Shown here: piece by piece, positions 1 to 8,469 of the stretch | How the letters are laid out: each line of letters starts with the position of its first letter | Numbering within the stretch: the first letter of the stretch is position 1 | IMG/VR virus record: IMGVR_UViG_3300027763_002006 | Span: 1-64,000 of that record | DNA: 64,000 nucleotides | Origin: a virus | Strand: one strand, 5' to 3' | Notes under the pieces: model-generated | What the model was told of the DNA's origin: nothing | The model's database searches: none | Seen by the model: only the letters and a program-made list of their open reading frames with translations | Translations under genes and position numbers: made by a program

Positions 1-2522
1 GGCATGTCCTTGAACCATTCTGGCAGTCTCATTTCGTCAATTGGATAAGCAATGCTTGTAATACCCATTGGATTGGATTTAAGTTTACAGACAATAACTT
101 TCATACCATCTGTAATATCCAAACTTGCTTGGTCACCGTGCGCTTTCTTAAACCTATTCCAATTGATAGCCGCCATGGCATGTCCGACTCCGCACTTACC
201 AGTTTTCTCAAAAACTTCTGTGTGCTTGGTCAAGTTGTTGACACGCTTGGGTGTACCTTTCTCCCAACCTGGACGTTCTTTAAATGCTGTTCTGAATTCA
301 TTGATAGCATCAACAACGTCTTGCTTGTCCTGTCCATTAAGAACCATAAGCAAAATCTTTTCTAAGAACCGTTGCATGAACTCTGGTGTATCAGCTCGTT
401 TCAAATCAAGACCCATGGCTTTGATCTCGCCAAGGCTTCCATCTTTATCTTTGCGCTTACCTTCTTTATCATAGATAAGAACAGCATAACGCTTTTTAGT
501 AATGAACAGGCCTTTGCTGGCAACTACTTCTCGACCAGCTTTGATAATCTCGCCCAAATTAGTTGGGCAGTTAAAAGCTGTGTTCATAAACTGCGGAAAA
601 GTAGCATTGACTTCATCGGCAACCATGTCATAGAGTTCAATGATCTTATCACGACTCCAATCAATTTCACCTCGATCAATTTGACCTTTGAACACTGGAT
701 ACGCACTGAAGTAACAACTGTCAGTGTCACCGTAGATAATAGTTCGACCTTTGTGATTGTAGTCGCCATCGAATACCGCATTGACCTGTGCTGCCATGTG
801 TCGAGCAACACAACGACCTAGTAATGTTGTACTTTGTCCAAGACGAATATCAAAGAATCTACTACCTGCATTAAGCAACGCACCATACAAGCTGTTCAAA
901 TTAATCTTCTTGACCAACTGTCGTTTGTCCCAGTACTCAAACATGTCAGTGCCATATGCTTCTTTGGCCTTTGCCTGTAGCTCTTTACGTTCGGCATACC
1001 ACCGAGTCAACAAGCCAGGAATTACACCTTGATTCTCATAGGTAAAGATTGTACCATTGGCAGTTAGCATCCAAGGATTACCCTGCAAGTAAATCAAGTC
1101 ATATGCCTCTGCCGCACTGAGTTCTGTGCTAGTACCATTCTCCCAGTCTATGACAAGATTATAACCTTTGTTCTTAGCAGAGATTTCATTGTACTCATGA
1201 ACAGCAAACTTACCATCCCAGTAGTCAGCAAAACTATTACCACTGTCTAACCACGCTTTAATTTCCGGTTTAGTTTGTTGTTGTCGAACCTGTCCAATAA
1301 TTGTCTCTGGGCTCATATTAAGAGCACGGATCAAACTTGGATACAGACTGTTCAAGTCCATGCTGCCAATCCAATCATGAACGCCTTTCTCTGGATAAGC
1401 AACATAAGCACCAGCGGCCTGTGTTTCAATTCCATCGCCACGCTTACGATCCATTACCATTACTCCTCTGCCATGAGCTTCGTTGATAATAGCTTGGTCA
1501 GTCATTGCAACCGCACCCATTGTAGTAAGGAACGTAACGGTATTTGCATGTGCCAAAACATTAACTAGATCAATGTATTGTAGCTTGGCATCCATCTTGA
1601 ACAACAACATAGTATCTTGTCTATTATAAGCAATGAACTTTTCAAAGTCATTGTTGTACAGTTGATCCAATGTGCCTTCATACTGTATTTTATTTTCGCC
1701 TAATTCAATCTCACCTACATAGTCAAGACGATATGTATGAAGTTCGTGGTATGTAAACTTGCGATATAAGTCGAGGTAGTCCAAATGAACACGACCAATG
1801 AGATCGTATGTAGCACTGATTTTGCCATAGCGTTCATATTCACGCTTTTTAGGTTTGGCATTCCACAGACAAAATCTACGACTATGATCCGCACCCATTA
1901 GTTTGATAACACGATTCACTGTGTAAGGAATGTCATATCCGCCACTGTTCCAACCACTGACAATGTCAGCGTCTTCAATCAGACTCAGGAACATGTCTAA
2001 CATTTCTTCTTCAGTGTCGCAAAGAATAGTGTCATCAAATCTAGCAACGATTGCTTCCGCTTGATCCTGCGCCATCTTGTCTGGCTTAATTGCCAACGTA
2101 ATTAATTTATCCAGCCAGCCGCAATGTACAGAAATAGCAGTAATAGGATTAAAAGGATCACTGGGATCAGCAAAGCCTTTGATCTTATTGTAAGCAACCT
2201 CAATGTCGAAGAATGCCTTGTTGACTTTTGGAGCATCACTGTTTAGATAGTTTGTTTCCAAACAACGATTAACGGGTTTGATATCACTTTCATAAAGTTG
2301 TTTATGTCCATAGATACGCTTTTCTTTTTCAAAGGCCTTGTGATTATTCACAGCAACCTTGGTCAATCTTTTACCATCGATGCCCGTGTACTGACCTTTA
2401 TTATCTTGATAGTAAAACAAATAATGAGCCGGGAAACTTTTAAACTTCCTAACTCCATCAACTCGTTCTACAACATTGATAAGGTCTTTATCTTTTACAT
2501 AAACTGCGTCGACATAACTCAT
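1..2522 (-). CDS. 43: Family-B DNA polymerase, gp43-type (C-terminus outside window)
   Basis: Replicative DNA polymerase with 3'-5' exonuclease. The open frame runs about 840 codons from an ATG to the window edge. Visible motifs: ExoI FFDIEV near residue 107, polymerase motif A DLNSLYPS near 390, motif B KKINLNSLYG near 545, and motif C YGDTDS near 600. Both catalytic aspartate motifs are therefore intact. T4 gp43 is about 900 residues, so only a short C-terminal part (clamp-binding tail) should be missing. The start overlaps the stop of the upstream membrane-protein gene as ATGA, indicating translational coupling. A TATAAT sits 5 bases before the ATG but inside the upstream coding sequence and without a good -35 box. 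Confidence 0.96.
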   Translation of the reverse strand, partial: MSYVDAVYVKDKDLINVVERVDGVRKFKSFPAHYLFYYQDNKGQYTGIDGKRLTKVAVNNHKAFEKEKRIYGHKQLYESDIKPVNRCLETNYLNSDAPKVNKAFFDIEVAYNKIKGFADPSDPFNPITAISVHCGWLDKLITLAIKPDKMAQDQAEAIVARFDDTILCDTEEEMLDMFLSLIEDADIVSGWNSGGYDIPYTVNRVIKLMGADHSRRFCLWNAKPKKREYERYGKISATYDLIGRVHLDYLDLYRKFTYHELHTYRLDYVGEIELGENKIQYEGTLDQLYNNDFEKFIAYNRQDTMLLFKMDAKLQYIDLVNVLAHANTVTFLTTMGAVAMTDQAIINEAHGRGVMVMDRKRGDGIETQAAGAYVAYPEKGVHDWIGSMDLNSLYPSLIRALNMSPETIIGQVRQQQTKPEIKAWLDSGNSFADYWDGKFAVHEYNEISAKNKGYNLVIDWENGTSTELSAAEAYDLIYLQGNPWMLTANGTIFTYENQGVIPGLLTRWYAERKELQAKAKEAYGTDMFEYWDKRQLVKKINLNSLYGALLNAGSRFFDIRLGQSTTLLGRCVARHMAAQVNAVFDGDYNHKGRTIIYGDTDSCYFSAYPVFKGQIDRGEIDWSRDKIIELYDMVADEVNATFPQFMNTAFNCPTNLGEIIKAGREVVASKGLFITKKRYAVLIYDKEGKRKDKDGSLGEIKAMGLDLKRADTPEFMQRFLEKILLMVLNGQDKQDVVDAINEFRTAFKERPGWEKGTPKRVNNLTKHTEVFEKTGKCGVGHAMAAINWNRFKKAHGDQASLDITDGMKVIVCKLKSNPMGITSIAYPIDEMRLPEWFKDM

Positions 2523-2758
2523 AGTATATTATATATTCCTGCAACATAGATTATTGTAACTATAAGTTGAACAATAATCAAACTCCATTTGCGCCATAGT
2601 ATACCAAGAATAAACCAGCCTAGATTGCCTAAGCCGCTGATCCAAATGTTTAGTGGATAAACATTATAACTGGTCAGAGCAACTCCCCAGATTAGAGTGG
2701 CGGTACATAACCACTCAAACCAGAATTGCCAAGTTTGTTCTTTTAGGAATTTAATCAA
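2519..2758 (-). CDS. Small membrane protein, three hydrophobic segments
   Basis: A 79-residue protein of unknown function with about three membrane-spanning stretches (roughly residues 15-30, 36-52, 58-77) separated by short polar turns, including WRKW near residue 56. It resembles the 76-residue protein at 29561-29791 in length, segment spacing and the loop G-W-x-x-x-G-x-x-W/K-R. The two look like paralogues. It lies between DsbA and DNA polymerase and overlaps both, so it is co-translated with replication genes. No catalytic motif is visible. Confidence 0.7.
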   Translation of the reverse strand: MIKFLKEQTWQFWFEWLCTATLIWGVALTSYNVYPLNIWISGLGNLGWFILGILWRKWSLIIVQLIVTIIYVAGIYNIL

Positions 2759-3012
2759 AGATGACCTGCAACTTGCAATACTTCTTCTACTTCAGTGAAT
2801 GCATCTTGTTCTTTTGCAAACTCATTTTTGTAAGCGATACGCAATGCTTTTTTAAGTACACTGGGTTTCATATCAAGTTCTTCAGCAATGGCTTTGATAG
2901 TTTCAGTTAGTCCTTCGTTGAGTGCATTAACTTCACTCAAGACTTGAATGCCTTCAGCAAATAGTTTTTTAATTTTGGCTTTTTCATCGCCAGAAAACAT
3001 ACGCGGTTCCAT
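2755..3012 (-). CDS. dsbA: DsbA-like double-stranded DNA-binding protein
   Basis: An 85-residue helical protein resembling T4 DsbA (89 residues), a dsDNA-binding protein connected with late transcription. The shared pattern is an acidic N-terminal helix, then the region around LNEGLTETIKAIAEELDMK and a basic helix with LRIAYKNE, followed by an acidic tail. I place the start at the ATG preceded by AAGGAG with 5 bases spacing, rather than an in-frame GTG two codons upstream. It is first in an operon with the membrane protein and DNA polymerase and is read from a near-consensus sigma70 promoter. The family call rests on pattern similarity, not on an alignment. Confidence 0.7.
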   Translation of the reverse strand: MEPRMFSGDEKAKIKKLFAEGIQVLSEVNALNEGLTETIKAIAEELDMKPSVLKKALRIAYKNEFAKEQDAFTEVEEVLQVAGHL

Positions 3013-3041
3013 AAACACTCCTTAATAAAATGTGTTATACT

Positions 3042-3070
3042 ATTATATAGTATCACGCATCATCAGTCAA
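3042..3070 (-). promoter_or_regulatory. Sigma70-type early promoter of dsbA-polymerase operon
   Basis: On the minus strand TTGACT, 17 bases, TATAAT, followed about 30 bases later by AAGGAG and the dsbA ATG. This is close to the bacterial consensus, so host RNA polymerase should read it early. Confidence 0.85.
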
Positions 3071-3073
3071 GCA

Positions 3074-3319
3074 TTATTTGGTAAACAAGGATATTTCTTT
3101 TTGCCTAAGTTCGGCAAGTTCTGGACAGCGTCTTCCGTTGTCTACGATCCATTTTGCCAATTCGTTGGGCACAGCATCAAAATCACCGCGATTGATAACT
3201 TTGAGTAAGTTGCTGTTTTTGAAAATTTCCTCGCCCCGATCTGAGATAAAAGACTCAAGGGCAAGGATTTGATTTTTAGTTAGCTCAGTCCGAACTAACT
3301 CTTTGATTGTAGGATTCAT
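3074..3319 (-). CDS. Orphan C-terminal lobe of a GH24 lysozyme
   Basis: An 81-residue protein that matches the C-terminal helical lobe of phage GH24 endolysins: LTKNQILALESFISDRGEE, then SNLLKVINRGDFDAVPNELA, W-I-x-x-x-G-R-R, and a terminal L-x-x-L-R-x-K-E-x-x-L-F. In that family the catalytic Glu-Asp-Thr triad lies in the N-terminal lobe, which is absent here and not encoded upstream (the upstream gene is Dps). It therefore cannot be a conventional muramidase. It may bind peptidoglycan, act as an inhibitor or regulator, or be a remnant. The ATG overlaps the dps stop. Confidence 0.6.
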   Translation of the reverse strand: MNPTIKELVRTELTKNQILALESFISDRGEEIFKNSNLLKVINRGDFDAVPNELAKWIVDNGRRCPELAELRQKEISLFTK

Positions 3320-3760
3320 TTATCTTTGTTTTAGTGTAGCTCTCAACATCCAACCATGTTTGGCATGTGCATCTTGGCGTTCTGCCAAGAAGTTGCTTAG
3401 ACCATGATTACCGGCTGCTTCGGCTAATGCGTATGCTTGTTCAACACTAGCTAAAACAACGGAGTTATCTGCTAGTAATTTCTCGAACATACCCTGGGCA
3501 TTAAGAATTTTAACTTCGTCTTCAATGCTAGTTAGTTCACTGAAGCGAACAAAACTGGCAGGAGCATATGCATCCATTGCACGAATTTCTTCAGCGAACC
3601 GATCAATACTACCATATACTTCTTCATATATTGAGCCAAACAATTCGTGATCTTGTGCAAATGTACGACCTTCTACATTCCAGTGAAAGCCGTGTGCTTT
3701 TAAATAAAAGGCAAATGTATCTGCCAGTGCCTTTTTCATTGATTGTACTAATTCATCCAT
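3320..3760 (-). CDS. dps: Dps/ferritin-like DNA-protection protein
   Basis: A 146-residue Dps-family protein. The family forms a dodecameric shell that oxidises Fe2+ with H2O2, stores ferric iron and protects DNA. The ferroxidase signature is visible near residues 23-62: HGFHWNVEG, then FAQDHELF, then EEVYGSIDRFAEEIR, giving the expected His, Asp/Glu and His ligands. Length fits the family (about 150-170). The N-terminal DNA-binding tail is short, so DNA binding is uncertain. A late-type promoter lies 20 bases upstream with AGGAT before the ATG. It fits an iron-handling theme with the SUF genes farther right. Confidence 0.92.
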   Translation of the reverse strand: MDELVQSMKKALADTFAFYLKAHGFHWNVEGRTFAQDHELFGSIYEEVYGSIDRFAEEIRAMDAYAPASFVRFSELTSIEDEVKILNAQGMFEKLLADNSVVLASVEQAYALAEAAGNHGLSNFLAERQDAHAKHGWMLRATLKQR

Positions 3761-3780
3761 GATATGTTATCCTATAAGTA

Positions 3781-3788
3781 TATTTAGT
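3781..3788 (-). promoter_or_regulatory. T4-type late promoter before dps
   Basis: Minus-strand ACTAAATA, matching the TAAATA core that recurs before virion genes in this window. AGGAT and the dps ATG follow. This suggests late expression of Dps. Confidence 0.6.
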
Positions 3789-3847
3789 TCTATTGACTAA
3801 TACTTAAATACTTAAAGGCTTTTATATAAAATTGACTCATACTATAG

Positions 3848-4258
3848 TTAGACTTGTTTAATAGTATTAGATAAAATCCTACTACACATATCAAAGCTAA
3901 GTTCTAACTGACTGTATACATTATCATTGCTGGCAACATAGGCCATGCCATACGCAGTAGTACCCATGTCTTTGTAGTATTTAGGTGTGGGCCATTTACG
4001 TTGTTTTATTTTAAAGCTATCATAGAATAAACAAATATCTGCTACTTCTGATAAATTTTCTTTTCTAGGATTTTGCATGGCAGTAAGCATTAGTATTGCC
4101 ACAGGAGTGTCAGGGGGGATATTAGGCTTGTCAAACCATCTAGCCATTAAGCTGACTAGATAGTATTCTAGTGGTTCATTTAAGTAAGTAGCAGTCTTAC
4201 CTTCTGCGTCAAGAATCAATTCATAACTACTGCGAATGTATTCTTGCCAATGTGTCAT
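3848..4258 (-). CDS. Hypothetical protein
   Basis: A 136-residue protein I do not recognise. It is soluble and mostly helical by composition, with a tryptophan/tyrosine-rich C-terminal half (KWPTPKYYKDMGTTAYGMAY) and no signal peptide or membrane segment. It has a clear ATG and no frame overlap with its neighbours. It sits between Dps and the block of leader-bearing proteins. No function can be given. Confidence 0.6.
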   Translation of the reverse strand: MTHWQEYIRSSYELILDAEGKTATYLNEPLEYYLVSLMARWFDKPNIPPDTPVAILMLTAMQNPRKENLSEVADICLFYDSFKIKQRKWPTPKYYKDMGTTAYGMAYVASNDNVYSQLELSFDMCSRILSNTIKQV

Positions 4259-4265
4259 TGTTTAG

Positions 4266-4514
4266 TTATTCACCAACCAAGCGGCCTTTGAAAGGATGTT
4301 GCTTAGTAGGTTTGGCAAGTACTTGGCCTATGCTCTTTGCTTTTTCTTCACCGCCAACTTGGCCTACACGCTTTTGATCATCATCTAATTCTTCTTTGAT
4401 CTTTTCGCAGTCGTTGACACGCTTGCCTTTATTCTTGCCAGTGCCAGGTTGTGTGCCGACTTTTCGATGGCCGGGCCAACATTTCATTTCACTAAGAATT
4501 TCAGAGATACGCAT
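4266..4514 (-). CDS. Small basic protein with Cys motif and capsid-leader-like N-terminus
   Basis: An 82-residue, lysine-rich protein. It begins MRISEILSE, resembling a T4 capsid-targeting leader ending in L-S-E. A short motif follows, C-W-x-G-H-x-K-x-G-T-x-x-x-x-G-K-R-V-N-D-C, with two cysteines flanking a G/K-rich stretch. I recall similar Cys-flanked motifs in uncharacterised virion-associated proteins of T4-like phages. The ATG overlaps the stop of the upstream gene as TAATG. If the leader is cut after LSE, the mature protein would begin MKCWPGH. Function unknown; DNA binding inside the head is a reasonable guess. Confidence 0.65.
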   Translation of the reverse strand: MRISEILSEMKCWPGHRKVGTQPGTGKNKGKRVNDCEKIKEELDDDQKRVGQVGGEEKAKSIGQVLAKPTKQHPFKGRLVGE

Positions 4515-5947
4515 TACTTTTTGCTCTCGTAACCATCATCAGGGTGTGCGCCTGATTTAAGCACTTCGAAGTTATCGTCGTCGTAGCCCTTGTCTGCGAG
4601 TTTTTTGATGTATGCATCAGCGTCGGCTTTGTTGTTAAACGTGCTTTTTTTGTCCCATTTGTTGTCGTCAACCATATACCATACAACAAACTTGTCTGTA
4701 CCTGTAGATTCAACTTTAATGCCACCGCCCCATTTCTTTTCGCGATCCCACTTAACACCCATAGCTTTTTCTCTACGGTTAGTGCCTGCTTTATCTAGTT
4801 GCTCATTATCATCTGGTTTGTTTTCGTCTGCACCATATTTGCCTTTAGCACTATGTTTAATACCAGTTGCTGTTTTAGTTGTTTCGCCTTCAGAAACAAA
4901 ACGCAGAGTTTCGATCCATTCACGAACTTTCTTTGGACGGCCTTTACCGCTTTTGTAAGATTTCAATGCATCCAAAGTAACAAGTTCACTGGGTTTATCA
5001 AACATGACACCTTCGTCGTTTTCCCACTTACCTACTACTAGATATTTTTTACCTTTTTCAATAACTGCCATAGCACCAGTTCTGCCGCCAACAATTTTAC
5101 GATCGCCGTGTGTGCGTTTAGATTTATGATACCAGCTTGAATAATCACCAAATTTAGTTCCTGCTTCATCTGAGCCTGTAACTCCAGCATTAGGACGGCC
5201 TACGCTACGTTTGACCGGAGATTTGCCTTCTGGATCTTTAGTTGGCTCAATGGAGTAGCCCGTGTCTGCATTATATTTGCGGCTATAAACTGTTCCGCCC
5301 GAGTCAGGATTCTTTGATCTGGAAAACTTACCAGTAGCACCTCTTTCATCTTGAGCACTGGCTCGAACGGCGGCCATCATCTCGTCCCATCCTTCTTTCA
5401 TCTTTGTTTTCTTAGATTCGTACATACTTTCTTGACGTGGCATCATTGACATGTTTGCTTGTGGTAATGCAGGAACATCTGGATTGTTGCCGCCAACGTA
5501 ATCATGTACATCACGATCGAATCTCATGTGAACCCATTCATAGGGATCGCCATCTCGGCCTTTCATAGTACCATATGGCATTTCGCCGTGGTCGCTGTAG
5601 TAATCATACAATGCATGATATAAGTCATCGCTCATATCACCACCAGCTACAAAGTTTTTAACTTCGTGCTTGAACTTGCCGACAATGTGACGCATTGTGT
5701 TATCGTTTTCCATGACCATTGTTGGATTTAGATTGGCCAGGCCTTCTAAGAATTGTTCGCTGGTGCCATTGGCAACTGCGGTTTCATATAAACCAAGAAC
5801 GTACCTAGCACTGTTAATGCCCAGTTTAACTTGAGTGTTACCTACAGTAATAACTGCACCAGTCTTATTAGCCACAGCTTCAGAGATCTGTTTTAAGTTA
5901 TTAGTACCTTGTAGGGTATTTTGTTGATATAGTTCAAATAGTTTCAT
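4514..5947 (-). CDS. Putative capsid-internal protein, unknown function
   Basis: A 477-residue hydrophilic protein. It begins MKLFELYQQ and has an L-K-Q-I-S-E-A stretch near residue 18-24 that would fit a gp21-type L/I-x-E cleavage. Around residues 30-125 it has a folded-looking domain. The middle is rich in charged residues, S, G and K, with SVGRPNAG and GKGRPKK near residues 245 and 335 that resemble AT-hook-type DNA contacts. The C-terminal domain contains WYMVDDNKWDKKSTFNNKAD, a sequence type seen in small A-x-A-Y-I-K-K repeats. No enzyme motif is visible. Its place in the leader-bearing block suggests a virion protein. Confidence 0.6.
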   Translation of the reverse strand: MKLFELYQQNTLQGTNNLKQISEAVANKTGAVITVGNTQVKLGINSARYVLGLYETAVANGTSEQFLEGLANLNPTMVMENDNTMRHIVGKFKHEVKNFVAGGDMSDDLYHALYDYYSDHGEMPYGTMKGRDGDPYEWVHMRFDRDVHDYVGGNNPDVPALPQANMSMMPRQESMYESKKTKMKEGWDEMMAAVRASAQDERGATGKFSRSKNPDSGGTVYSRKYNADTGYSIEPTKDPEGKSPVKRSVGRPNAGVTGSDEAGTKFGDYSSWYHKSKRTHGDRKIVGGRTGAMAVIEKGKKYLVVGKWENDEGVMFDKPSELVTLDALKSYKSGKGRPKKVREWIETLRFVSEGETTKTATGIKHSAKGKYGADENKPDDNEQLDKAGTNRREKAMGVKWDREKKWGGGIKVESTGTDKFVVWYMVDDNKWDKKSTFNNKADADAYIKKLADKGYDDDNFEVLKSGAHPDDGYESKK

Positions 5948-5949
5948 AA

Positions 5950-6858
5950 TTAACTTTCGTAATTCTTAAATGCGAAAACCTTTTGTAGTCTTTCGTATGC
6001 TTCTGTATTTATTTCTTCGCTGACTTGGTCAGATTTTTTAATATTAACCGGCGTAAGTTTTGGACTTGGCTTTTTAGTTTCAGTTACACCTTGTTGGTTA
6101 TGCATGTCCATGATTTGTCTAACATAGAAATTATAATGGCCGCGACGGCCATTGTATTCTCTGTCTCCAAGCACAGTCTTTAATGCTTTGACAGCATCAT
6201 TTAATTCTGGACCTTGCATTATGCGTAATGCGTCAGTGACCAGTGAATCAACTCGCTGTGAAGCTTCTGTTACATCTTGATCTTTGCTTTTCATATAATC
6301 ACGAACAGTATCTAAATAGTCAACTGCTTTAGTAATCTTTGATTGAACCCATTCTGGCAAGTTCTCATCGCTGTCTAAAATACTGCGTAATTCTTCTGCG
6401 GCATTAGCGGCAGTGGCAAGATCTTGTCGAGCCATATCGCCTTCTTGATCATATTCGCCAGGATCGTTGGCAGTATCAGCAACACCTTCTGTCAAGTCAG
6501 CGACTGCAAAGCCAATATAACTATTGCCATTTTCGTCACCCGTTTGTACAACAAAAGCGCCACCCTCTTCTGATTCTATTTCGCCGATTCCCCAACCCAT
6601 ACGATCTAGGATTTGTTCTACTTGTTGTTGTGTGGCATCATTACCATTATACCACATACGAGCATATTTGTGTAATGTATCTTCTTCACCACCTGAACTA
6701 TCGTCAGGAGCAAACTCTTTAATTGTTTTAACTTCTTCTTGCAACTTAGCAATCATAGCACTACGTTGTTGACGTTGTTGTTCAGATAGAGTATTGACGT
6801 CTAACTTACTTAAACGATCTGCTAGTTCATATAGTTGGCGTGCTCTTTGTTTATCCAT
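5950..6858 (-). CDS. Putative virion protein with acidic linkers
   Basis: About 302 residues, acidic and helical. The start at MDKQRARQLYEL is chosen because GGA lies 7 bases upstream; an ATG four codons earlier has no ribosome site. Features: an N-terminal coiled-coil-like helix (residues 1-50), a small domain with WYNGNDATQQQVEQ and GGAFVVQTGDE, linkers TEGVADTAND and QQGVTETKKPSP, and a central helical domain with LPEWVQSKITKAVDYLDTV, which I recall as recurrent in T4-like phage proteins. The linkers have the same G-V-x-E/D flavour as two other genes here. The start overlaps the end of the upstream gene. Confidence 0.6.
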   Translation of the reverse strand: MDKQRARQLYELADRLSKLDVNTLSEQQRQQRSAMIAKLQEEVKTIKEFAPDDSSGGEEDTLHKYARMWYNGNDATQQQVEQILDRMGWGIGEIESEEGGAFVVQTGDENGNSYIGFAVADLTEGVADTANDPGEYDQEGDMARQDLATAANAAEELRSILDSDENLPEWVQSKITKAVDYLDTVRDYMKSKDQDVTEASQRVDSLVTDALRIMQGPELNDAVKALKTVLGDREYNGRRGHYNFYVRQIMDMHNQQGVTETKKPSPKLTPVNIKKSDQVSEEINTEAYERLQKVFAFKNYES

Positions 6859-7060
6859 TATTAGTTCCATTTTCTAAAACATTAGACTTATCTTTTTTAG
6901 TTTTTAACTCTTCGGCTTCCTTTTTAGGACGCTTGCGAGTCATTGCCATGTTGCGTTTCATTGGCACAGCAAACAAATTGCTGGCTGGAGCAGAAGCTAT
7001 GGCGCCACTGCTAATGCCGCCTACGCTGCCGTCTTCACTGATAAGTTCTTTTATTTTCAT
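6851..7060 (-). CDS. Small leader-bearing basic protein
   Basis: A 69-residue protein beginning MKIKELISEDG, a capsid-targeting-like leader with L-I-S-E. It is followed by a Gly/Ser/Ala-rich stretch (VGGISSGAIASAP), a PMKRN motif and a lysine-rich tail with TRKRPKKEAEELK. I choose this ATG over an in-frame start 9 codons upstream because the motif matches the neighbours and because a late promoter lies exactly 5 bases before it, which would exclude the longer version from the late transcript. Function unknown; a small basic internal head protein would fit. Confidence 0.6.
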   Translation of the reverse strand: MKIKELISEDGSVGGISSGAIASAPASNLFAVPMKRNMAMTRKRPKKEAEELKTKKDKSNVLENGTNNG

Positions 7061-7065
7061 ATGTT

Positions 7066-7073
7066 TATTTATG
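7066..7073 (-). promoter_or_regulatory. Late promoter, 5 bases before ATG
   Basis: Minus-strand CATAAATA, then AACAT, then the ATG. With the T4 late-promoter geometry (start about 6 bases after the box) the transcript would begin at the start codon. Confidence 0.6.
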
Positions 7074-7096
7074 CCAATTTGTGTCAATATAACGTA

Positions 7097-8452
7097 TTAT
7101 CTTTTGATGCTGGTCAACTCTTTTAACAAAGGACCTTTTTCAATATAATTACGGACATAAATACCGCCGCCTTTTTTAGTTTCACGTTTTGTTCTAATTC
7201 TAAATAATTGAGTGCCGCTGTTTTTATCAAATATTTCTATTTGTGGAGTAGCAGAGTTTTCGTTATAACTAGCATCTAAATCAATGTTCGTTAATTGTTT
7301 TTCTAAGTTAGCAAAACTCATTACTTCATAAGTTCCGCGCTCTAGACTAACTAAAATGACTGTGGGGTCGTTTAATGTAGCAAAGTAGTCAATGCCTTTT
7401 ACCAAGTCTTTTAAGAACAAGTATTCGGCATCATCGAAGCTGCCTGCTAACAAGTCTTGAAGGAATGTAGCGGCATCGCGATAGATAGATTCTATGGCTG
7501 CTATTAAACCTTTTTTCTCTAATACTTTATTAAATTCAGCTCTGCTTGATTCAATGTCAATGCCAAAAGAGTTCCATAGTTTCTTCTGAGCATCAAATTC
7601 TTCGCCAACATCACCTTGACCAACTTGTCCCATTTGATCACTGCCTGCTTTAAGACTAATGTTAAGTTGTTGATGTGTTTGTTTTCCAGTTTTTGGATCT
7701 GTGACAACAACTTCGATGTCAGATTTCTTAGTAGTGCTTCCGCTGATACCGTCTGTAATAACGTGAATAATATCCGGCTTGCCATTTAAGTAAAAATATT
7801 CACAGTATGCTTGAGCATCTGCACTATTAGCATAAGCCACTGCACTGTTAATTACATCACTTAACAATGCTCGTTTTGCTTCGTCCATTAAGTCTGCATA
7901 TGGACCAGGTTTTAATTTTAATGTATATTGAATACTATCATTAACAGCAGATTTACTAGCATCTTTAACTTTAACACCGTAATGATCTTCCTGTGTTTGA
8001 TTTAGCATGTCAATAACATTCCAAATGTCATCACCACCGATAATATCAATCTTACCACGAGTCCTTGCTATAAGTTTAGCAAATAAACTAGCACCTAGAA
8101 TACCCTCACTGACTTCACCTTTGTTAGACAAACCGGCGCCGCCAGCACCCTTGCCTCCCAGTTCTGCTGATTTAAAAAACTTACTTAAACCCAATGGGCC
8201 TTTGTCTGTGTCAACTTTAAAATTACTTGGCACAGTTCCTAAATTAAAAATATCTGCTATACGTTTGTATTCAGATGTATTAACTAATGCTGTGCTGCCA
8301 TCTACTAATTCGAATGGTTCTTTTTGTAGAACTTTGTTTAAGAAAACATTAAGACGTTTCCACTTTGTTGGCTCTGTTTCAGAGTCAAAGTATTTTGTCA
8401 GTTCGCCTGCACTAAGTGCCGCTTCTGTAAGTTTAAGATCTAATAATCGCAT
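7097..8452 (-). CDS. Putative virion protein, possible PD-(D/E)XK-type nuclease domain
   Basis: A 451-residue protein with the leader MRLLDLKLTEAAL (L-T-E cut possible). The central part has GEVSEGILGASLFAKL near residue 115, then KKSDIEVVV near 243 and LNISLKAGSDQ near 262. An E..D-x-E..S-L-K-A order is compatible with the PD-(D/E)XK restriction-endonuclease fold, where strand-end D, E and K form the active site. That reading is inference from spacing only. A late promoter lies 7 bases before the ATG. Its place in the leader-bearing block suggests packaging in the head; an ejected nuclease acting on host or rival DNA would fit. Confidence 0.55.
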   Translation of the reverse strand: MRLLDLKLTEAALSAGELTKYFDSETEPTKWKRLNVFLNKVLQKEPFELVDGSTALVNTSEYKRIADIFNLGTVPSNFKVDTDKGPLGLSKFFKSAELGGKGAGGAGLSNKGEVSEGILGASLFAKLIARTRGKIDIIGGDDIWNVIDMLNQTQEDHYGVKVKDASKSAVNDSIQYTLKLKPGPYADLMDEAKRALLSDVINSAVAYANSADAQAYCEYFYLNGKPDIIHVITDGISGSTTKKSDIEVVVTDPKTGKQTHQQLNISLKAGSDQMGQVGQGDVGEEFDAQKKLWNSFGIDIESSRAEFNKVLEKKGLIAAIESIYRDAATFLQDLLAGSFDDAEYLFLKDLVKGIDYFATLNDPTVILVSLERGTYEVMSFANLEKQLTNIDLDASYNENSATPQIEIFDKNSGTQLFRIRTKRETKKGGGIYVRNYIEKGPLLKELTSIKR

Positions 8453-8459
8453 AATAGTA

Positions 8460-8467
8460 TATTTATA
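8460..8467 (-). promoter_or_regulatory. Perfect T4 late promoter, 7 bases before ATG
   Basis: Minus-strand TATAAATA, identical to the T4 late consensus, followed by TACTATT and the ATG of the 451-residue protein. The resulting mRNA would have at most about one leader base. Confidence 0.75.
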
Positions 8468-8469
8468 TG

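Noticed and set aside
2523-2552. Leaderless sigma70 promoter directly before DNA polymerase
   Set aside because: TATAAT is present 5 bases before the ATG, but it is constrained by the upstream coding sequence and no -35 box is found at 16-18 bases.
3074-3319. Functional lysozyme
   Set aside because: The catalytic lobe is missing, so enzyme activity is not supported.
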